Origin: Dehalococcoidia bacterium
GTDB taxonomy: Bacteria; Chloroflexota; Dehalococcoidia; Bin125
Length of the DNA: 64,000 nt
Reading direction: 5' to 3'
Assembly: GCA_022825265.1 (NCBI GenBank)
Contig: JAJDXE010000013.1
Location: 186,001-250,000 of the forward strand
The notes under the pieces are model-generated. The model saw only the letters and a program-made list of their open reading frames with translations. It was not told the origin of the DNA and did no database searches. Positions 54,041 to 63,694 of the stretch are shown in pieces. Positions within the stretch are counted from its first letter, which is position 1, and every line of letters begins with the position of its first letter. A program made the translations under genes and the position numbers.

Positions 54041-55068
54041 CCGTTTGGCGCGCAGGCACGCATCACGGCTCTGACCGACTCCAGGCCCGGCTTCGCCGCA
54101 ACGACACGGACGATCGCGGTGTCCAGTCCTTCGGCCAACGCCTCGAATGCCGCCTTCGCTCCCGATGCGTTGCCGTAGTAGCCGACCCTGGTCAGCAACT
54201 CCTCTGAGGCGGCCGCGGCCACCTCATCGGCCGACGCTCCGTTGCGGCGCATGTCGTCCAGCGAACCCAGTTCGTCGGTGAATCCCATCCGCTCGAAATG
54301 GGCCCGATACGCGAACTTGCGCAGCCGCTCCGAGGGCACTTCCTGCCCCAGCGCGTAACCAAGCAACGACTTTGCGTACGACATCCGCGCCGCCTCGACA
54401 TCCTCGTCCACGCAGATCCGGATGTATTCGACCAGTTGTACGTCCTCCGGCCGCTTGCCGGCCTTGGCCGCGCCTTCGTTGAGCCGATCTCGACTCCAGC
54501 CCACCCGCTCGGGATCGCACCAGTTGAGCACCACGCCGTCGCCGACCTCGCCGCCGAGCTGGATCATCTGCGGTCCCAGCGCGCCGACCAGCACCGGCGT
54601 CGGCGGTGGACGAAAGCCGAGCTGCACGCCGTCGTACTGCACCGCCTCGCCCTGGATGCTGACCGAGTCCCCGGCCAGCAGCCCCTTGACGGCAGCCGTG
54701 TACTCGCGCATCACGCCGAGCGTGGAGCGCCGCGGCAACCCGAGCTGTCGTCGCGCGTCGGCTCGATAGATGCCGCCTGAGCCGATGCCAAGGGAGAACT
54801 TGCCGCCGCTCATCGCCGAAACTGTCCCTGCCGACATCGCGAATGCCACCGGAGACCGGTAAGCGATCGGACAAACGCCGATGCCGGTGGCCAGACCGCT
54901 CGCCTGGTTGCGCATCGCGCAGAGGTGGAACGAGTCGAGGCCGGCGCCCTCCGGCGTCCAGAGCGATTCGTAGCCCAACTCCGCTGCCTCGCGAGCCAGC
55001 GTCTGCTGATCCTCGAACGTCATCCCCAGCGAGAAGTCCAGCCCCAGCCCAATCTGTCCAATGGCCAT
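54037..55068 (-). CDS. LLM-class F420-dependent oxidoreductase
   Basis: A 343-residue luciferase-like TIM-barrel protein. Stretches QTLAREAAELGYESLWTPEG, TGIGVCPIAYRSPVAFAMSAGTVSAMSGGKFSLGIGSGG and PPPTPVLVGALGPQMIQLGGEVGDGVVLNW match the F420-dependent methylenetetrahydromethanopterin-reductase-like branch. The ATG at 55068 (AGGCGG 6 bases upstream) gives a clean N-terminus MAIGQIGLGLDFSLGM; earlier in-frame ATG codons add an unlikely extension into the divergent esterase promoter. Convergent 4-base overlap with the PhyH gene, divergent from the esterases. Fourth luciferase-like gene in the window. Confidence 0.9.
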   Translation of the reverse strand: MAIGQIGLGLDFSLGMTFEDQQTLAREAAELGYESLWTPEGAGLDSFHLCAMRNQASGLATGIGVCPIAYRSPVAFAMSAGTVSAMSGGKFSLGIGSGGIYRADARRQLGLPRRSTLGVMREYTAAVKGLLAGDSVSIQGEAVQYDGVQLGFRPPPTPVLVGALGPQMIQLGGEVGDGVVLNWCDPERVGWSRDRLNEGAAKAGKRPEDVQLVEYIRICVDEDVEAARMSYAKSLLGYALGQEVPSERLRKFAYRAHFERMGFTDELGSLDDMRRNGASADEVAAAASEELLTRVGYYGNASGAKAAFEALAEGLDTAIVRVVAAKPGLESVRAVMRACAPNG

Positions 55069-55148
55069 CGCGAGCCGCCTTATCATGACTGCCAGTCTGC
55101 CAGCGCAGGTTATCGCCAATCTGATCAACGTCCTGAAAGGACGGACCA

Positions 55149-56687
55149 ATGCCTCCCGTCGTCAACACGAAGTACGGACAACTGCAGGGCCAGACCGAAG
55201 ACGATCTGCATGTCTTCCGCGGCATCCCCTTCGCTGCGCCGCCGGTCGGCGAGCTGCGCTTCCGCGCGCCGCGTCCGCCCGAGCCGTGGGACGGAGTCAA
55301 AGAAGCGAACGAGGTTGGCCCCGGATCGATGCAGACGTTCATGCCCGGCCTCGAATTGCTCGGCGCCTGGGAGATGCCGGTCGATGAGGACTGCCTTTCG
55401 CTCAACATCTGGACCCCCGGTCTCGACGACGCAAACCGTCCGGTCATGTTCTGGATCCACGGCGGCGGTTTCTCCGGCGGCTCGGGCGCGACGCCGATCT
55501 ACGACGGACAGCACCTGGCCCGGCGAGGCGACGTGGTGGTGGTCACGATTAACTACCGGCTCGGCGCGCTCGGCTACCTCTACAACCAGGCCCTGACCGA
55601 CGGCGACGATCCGCAGAGCGGAAACTATGGCATGCGTGATCAGGTCGCGGCGCTGCAATGGGTCCGAGACCACATCAGCGAGTTCGGCGGCGATCCGAAC
55701 AACGTGACCATCTTCGGAGAGTCGGCGGGCGGCATGAGCGTCGGCGTGCTGATGGGCGCTGCCGAAGCGGAAGGACTCTTCCACCGCGCCATCCCGCAAT
55801 CGGGCGCCGGACATCACTCGCTGCCGACCGACATTGCCGAGGAGGTCTGCCGACGCTACTGCGCCATCCTCGAGGTCAGTCCCGAAGACGCTGGTTCGTT
55901 GCGTAGCATCCCCGCCAAGGACATGCTCGATGCCCAGAATGCCCTGATGGCCGACCCGGAAACCAACGCACTGACCGGGCGCTTCCTCATGGCCTTCTCG
56001 CCGGTGGTCGAGGGCGGGTTCCTCGAGACGTTGCCAATTGAGGCGGTCCGTAACGGACGGAGCAACGATGTCGACCTGCTCTGCGGGACGATCGAAGATG
56101 AGTGGACGCTGCTCGCAGCGCTGCAGGGCGTCAACGAGATGGACGAAGAGGGCGCTCGCGGGGCGCTGGCCGTCACCTCCGGCGACGCCGACACCGCCAA
56201 CCGTCTCTACGATCACTATCGCGACGCGCGGGCGGCTCGCGGCGCCGGTTCGGACCCGTTGACCGTGTTCGACTCGGTCATGACCGATTACGTCTTCCGC
56301 ATCCCGTCCGACCGCCTGCTCGACGCGCACAGCGCGCTCGACGGTTCGGGCAAGACCTATGCCTACATGTTCAACCAGCAGTCGCCGGCGATGGACGGTC
56401 GGCTGCGCGCGCCGCACGCGATCGACATTCCCTTCGTCTGGGGAACCGGCGATCAGATGCGCCCCTTCATCGGCGATGACCCGCAGACCGACCAGCTCTC
56501 CGGCTTCGCCATGGACGCCTGGATCAGTTTCGCCCGAAGCGGCAACCCGACCACCAATGCCCTGCCCGGCTGGCCGCAATACCGAGCCGACCAGCGCTAC
56601 ACCATGGTCCTCGGACCGGATGTCAAGACCCTTCGCGAAGACCGAGAGACCGAGCGCGAGATCTGGAGCTCGGACCTGCTCGAGTAG
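55149..56687 (+). CDS. Type-B carboxylesterase (paralogue 1 of 3)
   Basis: A 512-residue carboxylesterase type B of the p-nitrobenzyl-esterase kind. HVFRGIPFAAPPVGELRFRAP, SEDCLSLNIWTPG-like EDCLSLNIWTPGLDDANRPVMFWIHGGGFSGGSG (oxyanion hole HGGG), nucleophile Ser in FGESAGGMS (about residue 191), acidic residue in CGTIEDEWTLL and His in RAPHAIDIPFVWG form a full triad. No signal peptide, so cytoplasmic. AAAGGACGG precedes the ATG. The two following genes are full-length paralogues on the same strand, 9 and 22 bases apart, forming an operon. Confidence 0.93.
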   Translation: MPPVVNTKYGQLQGQTEDDLHVFRGIPFAAPPVGELRFRAPRPPEPWDGVKEANEVGPGSMQTFMPGLELLGAWEMPVDEDCLSLNIWTPGLDDANRPVMFWIHGGGFSGGSGATPIYDGQHLARRGDVVVVTINYRLGALGYLYNQALTDGDDPQSGNYGMRDQVAALQWVRDHISEFGGDPNNVTIFGESAGGMSVGVLMGAAEAEGLFHRAIPQSGAGHHSLPTDIAEEVCRRYCAILEVSPEDAGSLRSIPAKDMLDAQNALMADPETNALTGRFLMAFSPVVEGGFLETLPIEAVRNGRSNDVDLLCGTIEDEWTLLAALQGVNEMDEEGARGALAVTSGDADTANRLYDHYRDARAARGAGSDPLTVFDSVMTDYVFRIPSDRLLDAHSALDGSGKTYAYMFNQQSPAMDGRLRAPHAIDIPFVWGTGDQMRPFIGDDPQTDQLSGFAMDAWISFARSGNPTTNALPGWPQYRADQRYTMVLGPDVKTLREDRETEREIWSSDLLE

Positions 56688-56696
56688 GAGCAACTC

Positions 56697-58232
56697 ATGC
56701 CTCGGAATCCGACTACCGTCCAGACGAAAAAGGGCTCGCTGCAAGGGCAAACCGAAAACGGCGTCCACGTCTTCCGGGGTGTGCCGTTCGCTCAGCCGCC
56801 TGTTGGGGAACTCCGCTGGTGCCGACCTCAGCCCCTTGACCCATGGGATGGCGTGCGCGACGCGGTGGAGTTCGGCCCGATCTCGGTCCAGCCGCCACGA
56901 CCGGCTGCCGGACCGTTCGCTGGGATCATGGGTCATAGCCAGGAGCTGACCTCGGAGGATTGCCTCTACCTCAACGTCTGGACTCCCGGCCTCGACGACG
57001 GACGCCGACCGGTCATGGTCTGGATCCACGGCGGCGGGCTATCAAGTGGATCGGGATCCTCACCGGCCTACGACGGAGCACCGCTTGCGGCGAGAGGCGA
57101 CGTGGCGATCGTCACGATCAACTATCGCCTCGGCGCGCTCGGCTACCTGCCCGACCCAGTACTGGCCGATGGCGACGATACGGAAGGCAACTACGGCTTC
57201 CACGACATGCTCGCCGCGCTGCAGTGGGTTCAGGATGAGATCTCCGGCTTCGGCGGCGACCCGCAGAACGTGACAATCTTCGGCGAGTCGGCTGGCGGCA
57301 TCGCGGTTGGCATTCTGCTCGCGTCACCGCTCGCCGAAGGCCTCTTCCACCACGCCATCATCCAGAGCGGCGCTGCCGACCGTCTCCATTCACGTGAGTC
57401 CGTCGCGGACATGCTGCCGTTCTACTACCGGGAGTTGGGAATCGATCAGCCCTCGGCCGACGAGCTGCGCCGACTGCCGGTCGAGGATCTACTGAATGCC
57501 CAGAGCGCACTGGCTGCCGCCGATCCGGCGGTCAATCCAGCCGCGGGCCTGCACGGAGTCTTCAACGCGGTCATCGAAGATGATTTCCTCGACGGAATGC
57601 CGATCGATGTGGTTCGGGAGGGTCGCGGCAGCGACGTTGACCTCATGGCGGGAACTATGCGCAATGAGTTCACTCTGCTCACAGCGATGACCGGGATGAC
57701 CGATCTCAACGAAGAGCGGGCGCTGGAGTTGATGTCTCCACTGGTCAGGGGTAGCGAGCGAGCTGGGGAGTGCTATGAGACGTATCGCAACCTCCGCGTT
57801 CAGCGTGGTGAGCCAACCGACCCGCTCGCAATCTACAACGCCGTGATGACGGACCGTCAGTACCGAGGCTCAACTCGCCGCCTGCTCGACGCGCGTGAGG
57901 GCGCAACAGGTGGAACGTACTCCTACCTGGTCGAACAGCAGTCGCCGATGTTCGAAGGTCGGCTCGGCTCGCCGCACGCGCTCGACGTCCCGTTGATCTG
58001 GGGAACGAACGACCTGATGCGCGACTTCGTCGGCGACGACCCACAGGTCGACCAGCTCAGCGGCTTCATGATGGACGCCTGGCTCAATTTCGCCAGAACC
58101 GGCAATCCGACGACCAACGCGCTCCCCGGCTGGCCCCAATACCGCCCCGACCGCCCCTACACCATGGTCTTCGGCCCGGACGTCCGCACAGTCACCTCGG
58201 AACGAGACGAAGAACTCGCCCTCTGGCGCTGA
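56697..58232 (+). CDS. Type-B carboxylesterase (paralogue 2 of 3)
   Basis: A 511-residue paralogue of the preceding gene, with every motif kept: HVFRGVPFAQPPVGELRW, HGGGLSSGSGSSPAYDG, the serine in FGESAGGIAVG, the acid in AGTMRNEFTLL and the histidine in GSPHALDVPLIWG. Differences are spread over the whole length, so the duplication is not recent. The C-terminal ends of all three copies read NFARTGNPTTNALPGWPQYRPDxxYTMVxGPDV, nearly unchanged. AGGAG lies 7 bases before the ATG. The substrate is likely an ester of a short acid or aryl alcohol. Confidence 0.93.
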   Translation: MPRNPTTVQTKKGSLQGQTENGVHVFRGVPFAQPPVGELRWCRPQPLDPWDGVRDAVEFGPISVQPPRPAAGPFAGIMGHSQELTSEDCLYLNVWTPGLDDGRRPVMVWIHGGGLSSGSGSSPAYDGAPLAARGDVAIVTINYRLGALGYLPDPVLADGDDTEGNYGFHDMLAALQWVQDEISGFGGDPQNVTIFGESAGGIAVGILLASPLAEGLFHHAIIQSGAADRLHSRESVADMLPFYYRELGIDQPSADELRRLPVEDLLNAQSALAAADPAVNPAAGLHGVFNAVIEDDFLDGMPIDVVREGRGSDVDLMAGTMRNEFTLLTAMTGMTDLNEERALELMSPLVRGSERAGECYETYRNLRVQRGEPTDPLAIYNAVMTDRQYRGSTRRLLDAREGATGGTYSYLVEQQSPMFEGRLGSPHALDVPLIWGTNDLMRDFVGDDPQVDQLSGFMMDAWLNFARTGNPTTNALPGWPQYRPDRPYTMVFGPDVRTVTSERDEELALWR

Positions 58233-58254
58233 TCACTGCATACAGGAGTCGCTC

Positions 58255-59781
58255 ATGTCCTGGAATCCAACAATCGCCAATACGCCATTGGGTCAACTTC
58301 GTGGCCAGCTGGAAGTCGGGTTGCATGTATTCCGCGGCGTCCCGTTCGCGGAGCCGCCGGTCGGCGACTTGCGCTGGCGAGATCCGCAGCCGGTGCAGCC
58401 CTGGTCGGGCGTCCGAGACGCGCTGGCCTTTGGGCCGATCTCCATACAGACGTGGATGCCTGCGATGGGAGAACTCGGAGCAGTCCCACAGCCGTACTCC
58501 GAAGATTGCCTTTACCTCAACATCTGGACGCCGGGATTGGATGACGCCAAACGCCCCGTGTTGTTCTGGATTCACGGGGGTGGATTCCTTCTTGGCTCCG
58601 GCTCCGAGCCGGCATACTCCGGCGCTACTTTGGCCGCTCGCGGCGACGTTGTCGTCGTCACGATCAACTACCGCTTGGGCGCCCTGGGATTCCTGGCCGA
58701 TCCGCTCGTCGCCGGCGATGACGAAAGCCCCGGCAACTACGGATTCAAGGATCAGGTCGCCGCACTGAGATGGGTCCGCGAAAACATCGCTTCCTTCGGC
58801 GGCGACCCGAACAACGTCACCATCTTTGGGGAGTCCGCGGGCGGCGCCAGCGTCGCGACCGTCATGGGCACCCCAAAGTCGGAGGGCTTGTACCAGCGCG
58901 CGATCATGCAGAGCGGAGGCGCCGACCAGGGCATCACACTCGAACAAGCGACCGCGGCGGCCCCGCTGTTCTATAGGACCTTGGGTCTTGGAGACGCTCC
59001 GAGCACCGATCAGCTGCGAGGGATATCGCCACAACGGCTGCTCGCAGGACAAGAGCAGCTGCAGCTTGCTCCCGAGTTGATAGAGGCGCTGGACGGTGAG
59101 CTAAGTCTCTTCGCCGCCGTGATCGACGGTGACTTCCTCGATGCCAAGCCGATCAATGCCGTCCGCAGCGGTCGAGCGCTCGACGTCGACCTGATGGCCG
59201 GCACGATTCGCGACGAGTGGACCCTGCTGTCCTGGACGCTCGGAGTTGCCGACCTGAATGAAGAGACCGCCATCGGCGCGCTCGCTCCGCCTTGCGGCGG
59301 AGTGACGAAAGCGGCCGAGCTCTTCAACGACTACCGCGACATCCGGGTCGCTCGCGGTGAGGGCACCGAGGCGTTCGACATCTACAACGCGATCATGACC
59401 GACCGCGTATTCCGTGTCTCAACTCGTGACCTCCTCGATGCACACAGTGAGGGTCCGGCGGGAACCTACGGCTATCTGTTCGACCAGGAGAGTCCCATGT
59501 CCGACGGCGCGTTGGGTGCGCCCCACGCGATCGACATCCCCTTCGTATTCGGAACCGCTGACCACACGCCAAATCTGACTGGCGCCGGCGGTCAGGTCGA
59601 CCAGCTCAGTGGCTTCGTCATGGATTCCTGGATCAACTTCGCGCGCTCGGGCAATCCCGGCACTAACGCGCTCCCCGGCTGGCCGCAACATCGACCAGAC
59701 CAGGCGTACACCATGGTCCTCGGACCTGACGTGAAGACGATCACCAAGGACCGCGAAGAAGAACTCGCCCTCTGGCGCTAG
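58255..59781 (+). CDS. Type-B carboxylesterase (paralogue 3 of 3)
   Basis: A 508-residue third paralogue. Motifs are HVFRGVPFAEPPVGDLRW, SEDCLYLNIWTPGLDDAKRPVLFWIHGGGFLLGSGSEPAYSG, the serine in FGESAGGASVATVMG, the acid in GTIRDEWTLL and the histidine in GAPHAIDIPFVFG. It is the last gene of the esterase run, with CAGGAG before the ATG, and converges with leuC 9 bases on. Codon use here is slightly more mixed than in paralogue 1 (more TTG, GGA), but not enough to argue separate origin. Confidence 0.93.
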   Translation: MSWNPTIANTPLGQLRGQLEVGLHVFRGVPFAEPPVGDLRWRDPQPVQPWSGVRDALAFGPISIQTWMPAMGELGAVPQPYSEDCLYLNIWTPGLDDAKRPVLFWIHGGGFLLGSGSEPAYSGATLAARGDVVVVTINYRLGALGFLADPLVAGDDESPGNYGFKDQVAALRWVRENIASFGGDPNNVTIFGESAGGASVATVMGTPKSEGLYQRAIMQSGGADQGITLEQATAAAPLFYRTLGLGDAPSTDQLRGISPQRLLAGQEQLQLAPELIEALDGELSLFAAVIDGDFLDAKPINAVRSGRALDVDLMAGTIRDEWTLLSWTLGVADLNEETAIGALAPPCGGVTKAAELFNDYRDIRVARGEGTEAFDIYNAIMTDRVFRVSTRDLLDAHSEGPAGTYGYLFDQESPMSDGALGAPHAIDIPFVFGTADHTPNLTGAGGQVDQLSGFVMDSWINFARSGNPGTNALPGWPQHRPDQAYTMVLGPDVKTITKDREEELALWR

Positions 59782-59790
59782 CGGGCGGGT

Positions 59791-61191
59791 CTACAGACTC
59801 CGCACGTCGACGAAGTGGCCCGCGACGGCGGCCGCGGCCGCCATTGCCGGGCTGACCAGGTGGGTTCGGCCTCCTGGGCCTTGCCGACCCTCGAAGTTCC
59901 GGTTGCTGGTCGAGGCGCAGCGTTCCTGCGGGCTGAGGATGTCGGGGTTCATGCCCAGGCACATCGAACAGCCGGCGTCCCGCCATTCGAATCCGGCGTC
60001 GCGGAAGATGTCGGCGAGTCCTTCTTCTTCAGCCTGAACCTTCACCAGTCCTGAGCCCGGGACCACCATCGCATTGACGCCGTCTGCGACCTGCCCCCCG
60101 CCGATCGCGGCAGCGGCGGCGCGGAGGTCCTCAATCCGCCCGTTGGTGCACGAGCCGATGAACACCCGGTCAATCGCAATGTCCGAGATCGGCGTCCCGG
60201 CGGTCAGTCCCTGGTAGGCCAGCGCCCGCTCCGCCGACTCCTGGGACGACGCGGTGGCGAGGCTGGCAGGGTCGGGGATTGAGCCGGTGACCGGCGCGCT
60301 CTGAGCCGGGTTGGTTCCCCAGGTCACGAACGGTGCGATCTCCGCGCCTTCGATCACGACTTCTTTGTCGAAAACGGCATCATCGTCAGTGACGAGTTCA
60401 CTCCAGCGCTCAACGGCCGCGTCCCAGTCCTCATCCTTCGGGGCGTGCGGGCGACCCTGGACGTAGTCGATCGTAGTCTGGTCCGGAGCAACCAGGCCGG
60501 CGCGCGCGCCGCCCTCAATGGTCATGTTGCAGACCGTCATCCGCCCGTCCATGGAGAGGTTGCGGATCACTTCGCCGCGGTACTCGATCACGTGTCCCAC
60601 GCCGCCGCCGGTGCCGATCGTATTGAGGATGGTCAGGATCACATCCTTCGCCGAGCAACCTTCGGGCAACTCGCCGGTGACTTCGACCGACATCTGCTTA
60701 AGCGGCGCTTGCGGCAAGGTCTGCGTGGCGAGCACATGCTCGACCTCGGACGTGCCGATGCCGAAGGCCAGCGCGCCGAGTGCTCCGTGAGTCGAGGTGT
60801 GGCTGTCGCCGCAGACGATCGTCAAGCCAGGCTGGGTCAGTCCCTGCTCAGGCCCGATGATGTGAACGATGCCCTGGCGCGGGTCGAGCGTGTCGTAGAG
60901 CGGTACGCCGAACTCCTCGCAGTTGGCGCGCAGTGACTCGACCTGCTGTTGCGAGAGCGGATCTGCATACGGCTCGATCCGTGTGTCGGTGGGGACATTG
61001 TGGTCCTGCGTCGCCAGGGTCAGATCGGGCCGGCGCACCTTGCGACCAGTCAGCCGCAGGCCTTCAAAGGCCTGCGGCGAGGTGACCTCATGGACGAGAT
61101 GCAGGTCGATATAGAGCAGGTCGGGTTGGCCCTCAGCGCTCCTGATCAGGTGCTCGTCCCAGATTTTCTGCGCAACGGTTCGTCCGGCCAT
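59791..61191 (-). CDS. leuC: 3-isopropylmalate dehydratase large subunit
   Basis: The 466-residue LeuC, which carries the [4Fe-4S] cluster of isopropylmalate isomerase. Start [16 protein letters not shown] and [22 protein letters not shown] are typical, as are [30 protein letters not shown] and the cluster cysteines in [13 protein letters not shown] and [10 protein letters not shown]. The second of two adjacent ATG codons (61191) is preferred for spacing to GGGAG; the frame is open 10 codons further. Encoded away from its partner leuD (42012) and on the opposite strand. leuA lies upstream on the same strand beyond a small divergent toxin-antitoxin-like pair. Confidence 0.95.
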   Translation of the reverse strand: MAGRTVAQKIWDEHLIRSAEGQPDLLYIDLHLVHEVTSPQAFEGLRLTGRKVRRPDLTLATQDHNVPTDTRIEPYADPLSQQQVESLRANCEEFGVPLYDTLDPRQGIVHIIGPEQGLTQPGLTIVCGDSHTSTHGALGALAFGIGTSEVEHVLATQTLPQAPLKQMSVEVTGELPEGCSAKDVILTILNTIGTGGGVGHVIEYRGEVIRNLSMDGRMTVCNMTIEGGARAGLVAPDQTTIDYVQGRPHAPKDEDWDAAVERWSELVTDDDAVFDKEVVIEGAEIAPFVTWGTNPAQSAPVTGSIPDPASLATASSQESAERALAYQGLTAGTPISDIAIDRVFIGSCTNGRIEDLRAAAAAIGGGQVADGVNAMVVPGSGLVKVQAEEEGLADIFRDAGFEWRDAGCSMCLGMNPDILSPQERCASTSNRNFEGRQGPGGRTHLVSPAMAAAAAVAGHFVDVRSL

Positions 61192-61298
61192 CATCGTCTC
61201 CCTGCTCTGGAGTGTCGGTCTCACGAGTCATCTTACGCGCAGCGATGGCTGAGGCCTTCTGCCAGAGATATCCTGACACACGAGGAGCGGAGGACCGC

Positions 61299-61622
61299 AT
61301 GGCAACGCCCGCCTCGGACATCGACGTCAGCCCGATGGTCTTGGACGAGTTCGAATCGAATGGTCAGCGCTACCGCACCGACCGGCCGCTCGTCTTCACC
61401 ACGGAGTACCTGGACTCAGACGAGATGTACCTGATCGAGGGCGAGTTTGAGATTGCCCTCTGGGCTCCGACTCGGGCAGAAGTCTGGGACATGCTGACCG
61501 AGACGATGGACTGGATGTGGCGTGTACTGGCGGAGGGCGATCCTGAGGTTTTGGGCAGGGTCCCGCTCGAGCAAGCCGCGCAGTTGCGGGAGCGTTTCAC
61601 CCTTGTGCCAGATGCCGCGTAA
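61299..61622 (+). CDS. Probable antitoxin of a HicA-like pair
   Basis: A 107-residue small acidic protein. The C-terminal half, LIEGEFEIALWAPTRAEVWDMLTETMDWMWRVLAEGDPEVL, has the pattern of antitoxins paired with HicA-like toxins: a short strand pair, then a helix with a Trp-rich segment and a DPE-L turn. I have no strong family name for it. The ATG at 61299 has GGAGG 5-6 bases upstream. It overlaps the next gene by 11 bases, the usual arrangement of two-gene toxin-antitoxin modules. It lies between leuC and leuA, on the opposite strand to both. Confidence 0.6.
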   Translation: MATPASDIDVSPMVLDEFESNGQRYRTDRPLVFTTEYLDSDEMYLIEGEFEIALWAPTRAEVWDMLTETMDWMWRVLAEGDPEVLGRVPLEQAAQLRERFTLVPDAA

Positions 61623-61899
61623 GGCCCGTGTGGTCGAGCGCGGCCTGCTGCGCAAGGGCTTCCGACGGACAGACACGCATCATCGTCGCTTCGTCTACCA
61701 CACGCTGGACGGCGAAGAACCGCAGCCGGTGGCGACGATCATGTCCCACGGCGCTGATCGGGATATCAGCGACAGGTTGCTTGGACTGATGGCGCGTCAG
61801 CTCCACCTCACCCGCCGGCAGTTTGACGACCTGATCGACTGCCGACTTGCCCAGGCCGACTACGAAGCGATGATGCGCCGCGACGAGTTCATTCGCTGA
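61612..61899 (+). CDS. HicA-like toxin / small dsRBD-fold protein
   Basis: A 95-residue basic protein. The stretch GLLRKGFRRTDTHHRRFVYHTLDGEEPQPVATIMSHG, followed by ISDRLLGLMARQLHLTRRQFDDLIDCRLAQADYEAMMR, matches (from memory) a widespread small family with a HicA-like N-terminus. That family has KGF..., a conserved histidine on a strand and the C-terminal LTxxxFxDLIDCPLxxxxY. HicA toxins are mRNA interferases with a dsRBD-like fold. The ATG at 61612 lies inside the preceding gene (11-base overlap), supporting coupled translation of antitoxin then toxin. Confidence 0.65.
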   Translation: MPRKARVVERGLLRKGFRRTDTHHRRFVYHTLDGEEPQPVATIMSHGADRDISDRLLGLMARQLHLTRRQFDDLIDCRLAQADYEAMMRRDEFIR

Positions 61900-61925
61900 A
61901 TCGCGTCGCGGCGCAAACGATGGAG

Positions 61926-63479
61926 CTATGGCGTTCGTTCCTGCGTCGCGGCGGCCGTCGCGCCGGTCTGACCGCTGACGTGCCGGTTGATCGCGTTGAT
62001 GTAGGCCCGCGCGGAGGCGACCAGGATGTCCTGGTCGGCCGCGCGACCGGTGTGCGTCGCGCCGTCGACGAGGATGCGGATGGTTACATCACCCTGGGCG
62101 TCGAGGCCCTCCGTGATGCTGGAGACGCTGTACTCCTCCAGCTCGTCGGCAACGCCGGTCAGCTCGCGGATCGTCTGATAAATCGCATCCACGGGACCGG
62201 TGCCGGTCTTCGTGCCGGAGCGCTCCTCGTCCTCGGGCGAGCGCAAGGTGACGTTCGCCGAGGGCGTTGAGGTTGTGCCGGCGGAGATGTCGATCGAGAC
62301 GAGCTGCCAGCCCTCGGTCGGCTGACCGAGGCGGTCCATCACAATCGCCTCGAGGTCGCGGTCGTCGACGACCGTCTTGCGGTCGGCGAGTTGCTGGAAC
62401 CGCTCGAAGGCGGCCTTCAACTCGTCGCCGTCCAGTTCGTAACCGAGATCTTCGAGTCGCGAGCGGAAGCCGGCGCGGCCGGACAGCTTGGACAGCACGA
62501 ACTGCGAACCCTCGACCCAGCCGACTTCCTTGGGGTCCATGATCTCGTAGGTCTCGCGCATCTTGACCACGCCGTCCTGGTGAATCCCGGACTGGTGGCG
62601 GAAGGCGTTGAGGCCGACGATCGCCTTGTTCGGCTGGACGTGCATGCCGGCGAACTCCTGGACCATGCGCGAGGCCGGCACCAGGTACTGCGGATCGACG
62701 CCGATCTCGACGCCGAGGTGGTCAGCGCGGGTGCGGATCGACATCACGGTCTCTTCCAGCGAGGTGTTGCCGGCGCGCTCGCCGAGACCGTTGATCGTAC
62801 ATTCCACTTGACGCGCGCCGGCGCCTACCGCTGCGATCGAATTCGCAGTCGACAGGCCCAGGTCGTTGTGGCAATGCACCGAGACGACGACATTGTCGGC
62901 GCCGGGAACATCCTCAAGGATGCCGGTGATGAAACGGGCGAACTCGTCGGGGATCGCGTAGCCGACGGTGTCGGGGATGTTGATCGTGGTGGCGCCGGCC
63001 TCGATCACCTCGCGCAGCATGCGGCGGACGAAGTCGACGTCGGAGCGAGTCGCGTCCATCGGCGAGAACTCGACGTCGCTCGTGTACTGCTTGGCGCGCG
63101 CGACCATCTCGCGGGCCTGCTGCAGCACCGACTCGCGGTCCTTGCGCAGTTGGTGCGCGATGTGGATGTCGGAGGAGGAGAGGAAGACGTGGATCCGCGG
63201 ATTCTCGGCGTCGCGGATCGCCTCCCAGCCCTGGTCGACGTCGTTGGGCACGGCCCGGCAGAGCGTGGCGATCTGCGTGCCGCGGACTTCGCGGGCGATG
63301 CGATTGACAGCGTCGAAGTCGGCCGGCGAGGCGGCGGCGAAGCCGGCCTCGATGCAGTCGACGCCCATGCGCTCGAGCAGCTTGGCGATCTGCAGCTTCT
63401 CCTCGGCGGAGAAGGAGACGCCCGCGGCCTGTTCACCGTCGCGCAGGGTGGTATCAAAGATTCGGACTCGGTCAGCCAT
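61926..63479 (-). CDS. leuA: 2-isopropylmalate synthase
   Basis: The 517-residue LeuA, the first step of leucine synthesis (acetyl-CoA + 2-oxoisovalerate). The TIM barrel has RIFDTTLRDGEQAAGVSFSAEEKLQIAKLLERMGVD with the metal-binding Asp, VSVHCHNDLGLSTANSIAAVGAGARQVECTINGLGERAGN with the metal histidines, and NKAIVGLNAFRHQSGIHQDGVVK. The C-terminal leucine-sensing domain (about 390-500) is present, so feedback inhibition is expected. AGGAG lies 8 bases before the ATG. The 170-base leader contains one copy of the 57-base repeat and a perfect hairpin. Confidence 0.97.
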   Translation of the reverse strand: MADRVRIFDTTLRDGEQAAGVSFSAEEKLQIAKLLERMGVDCIEAGFAAASPADFDAVNRIAREVRGTQIATLCRAVPNDVDQGWEAIRDAENPRIHVFLSSSDIHIAHQLRKDRESVLQQAREMVARAKQYTSDVEFSPMDATRSDVDFVRRMLREVIEAGATTINIPDTVGYAIPDEFARFITGILEDVPGADNVVVSVHCHNDLGLSTANSIAAVGAGARQVECTINGLGERAGNTSLEETVMSIRTRADHLGVEIGVDPQYLVPASRMVQEFAGMHVQPNKAIVGLNAFRHQSGIHQDGVVKMRETYEIMDPKEVGWVEGSQFVLSKLSGRAGFRSRLEDLGYELDGDELKAAFERFQQLADRKTVVDDRDLEAIVMDRLGQPTEGWQLVSIDISAGTTSTPSANVTLRSPEDEERSGTKTGTGPVDAIYQTIRELTGVADELEEYSVSSITEGLDAQGDVTIRILVDGATHTGRAADQDILVASARAYINAINRHVSGQTGATAAATQERTP

Positions 63480-63560
63480 ATCGGGAACTCCTGTGGTCGG
63501 AACAAGGATCGCAAGAAAACAGAGACGCGGCCACCGACCGGCGGCCCTTCATCAGGCCCC

Positions 63561-63617
63561 GAGCACTCCGCGGGCGACGGCCCGCGGTTCAGCTCCTCCA
63601 AGCACACACTGCTTCAT
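63561..63617. repeat. 57-base repeat, copy A (leuA leader)
   Basis: It matches 63807-63863 without gaps at 44 of 57 positions by eye. It contains a perfect hairpin, CCGCGGGC (63568-63575) and GCCCGCGG (63580-63587) around GACG. On the minus strand it would be the first part of the leuA leader RNA. Confidence 0.75.
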
Positions 63618-63624
63618 ACTGCGT

Positions 63625-63653
63625 ACTATAGGGGACGCTCAAAGAGGAAGTGA
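63625..63653 (-). promoter_or_regulatory. Candidate leuA promoter
   Basis: On the minus strand TATAGT (63625-63630) is a good -10 hexamer with a weak -35, TCACTT, 17 bases upstream. Transcription would start near 63618, exactly at the edge of repeat copy A, giving a leader of about 139 bases. Confidence 0.45.
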
Positions 63654-63694
63654 GTCGCGACGACCACAATCGCGACGATGAAGTGGAGGCGGTG

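Noticed and set aside
55125..57029. Antisense open frame of 634 codons across the first esterases
   Set aside because: Spans the gap between two genes and has no domain; a GC-bias shadow.
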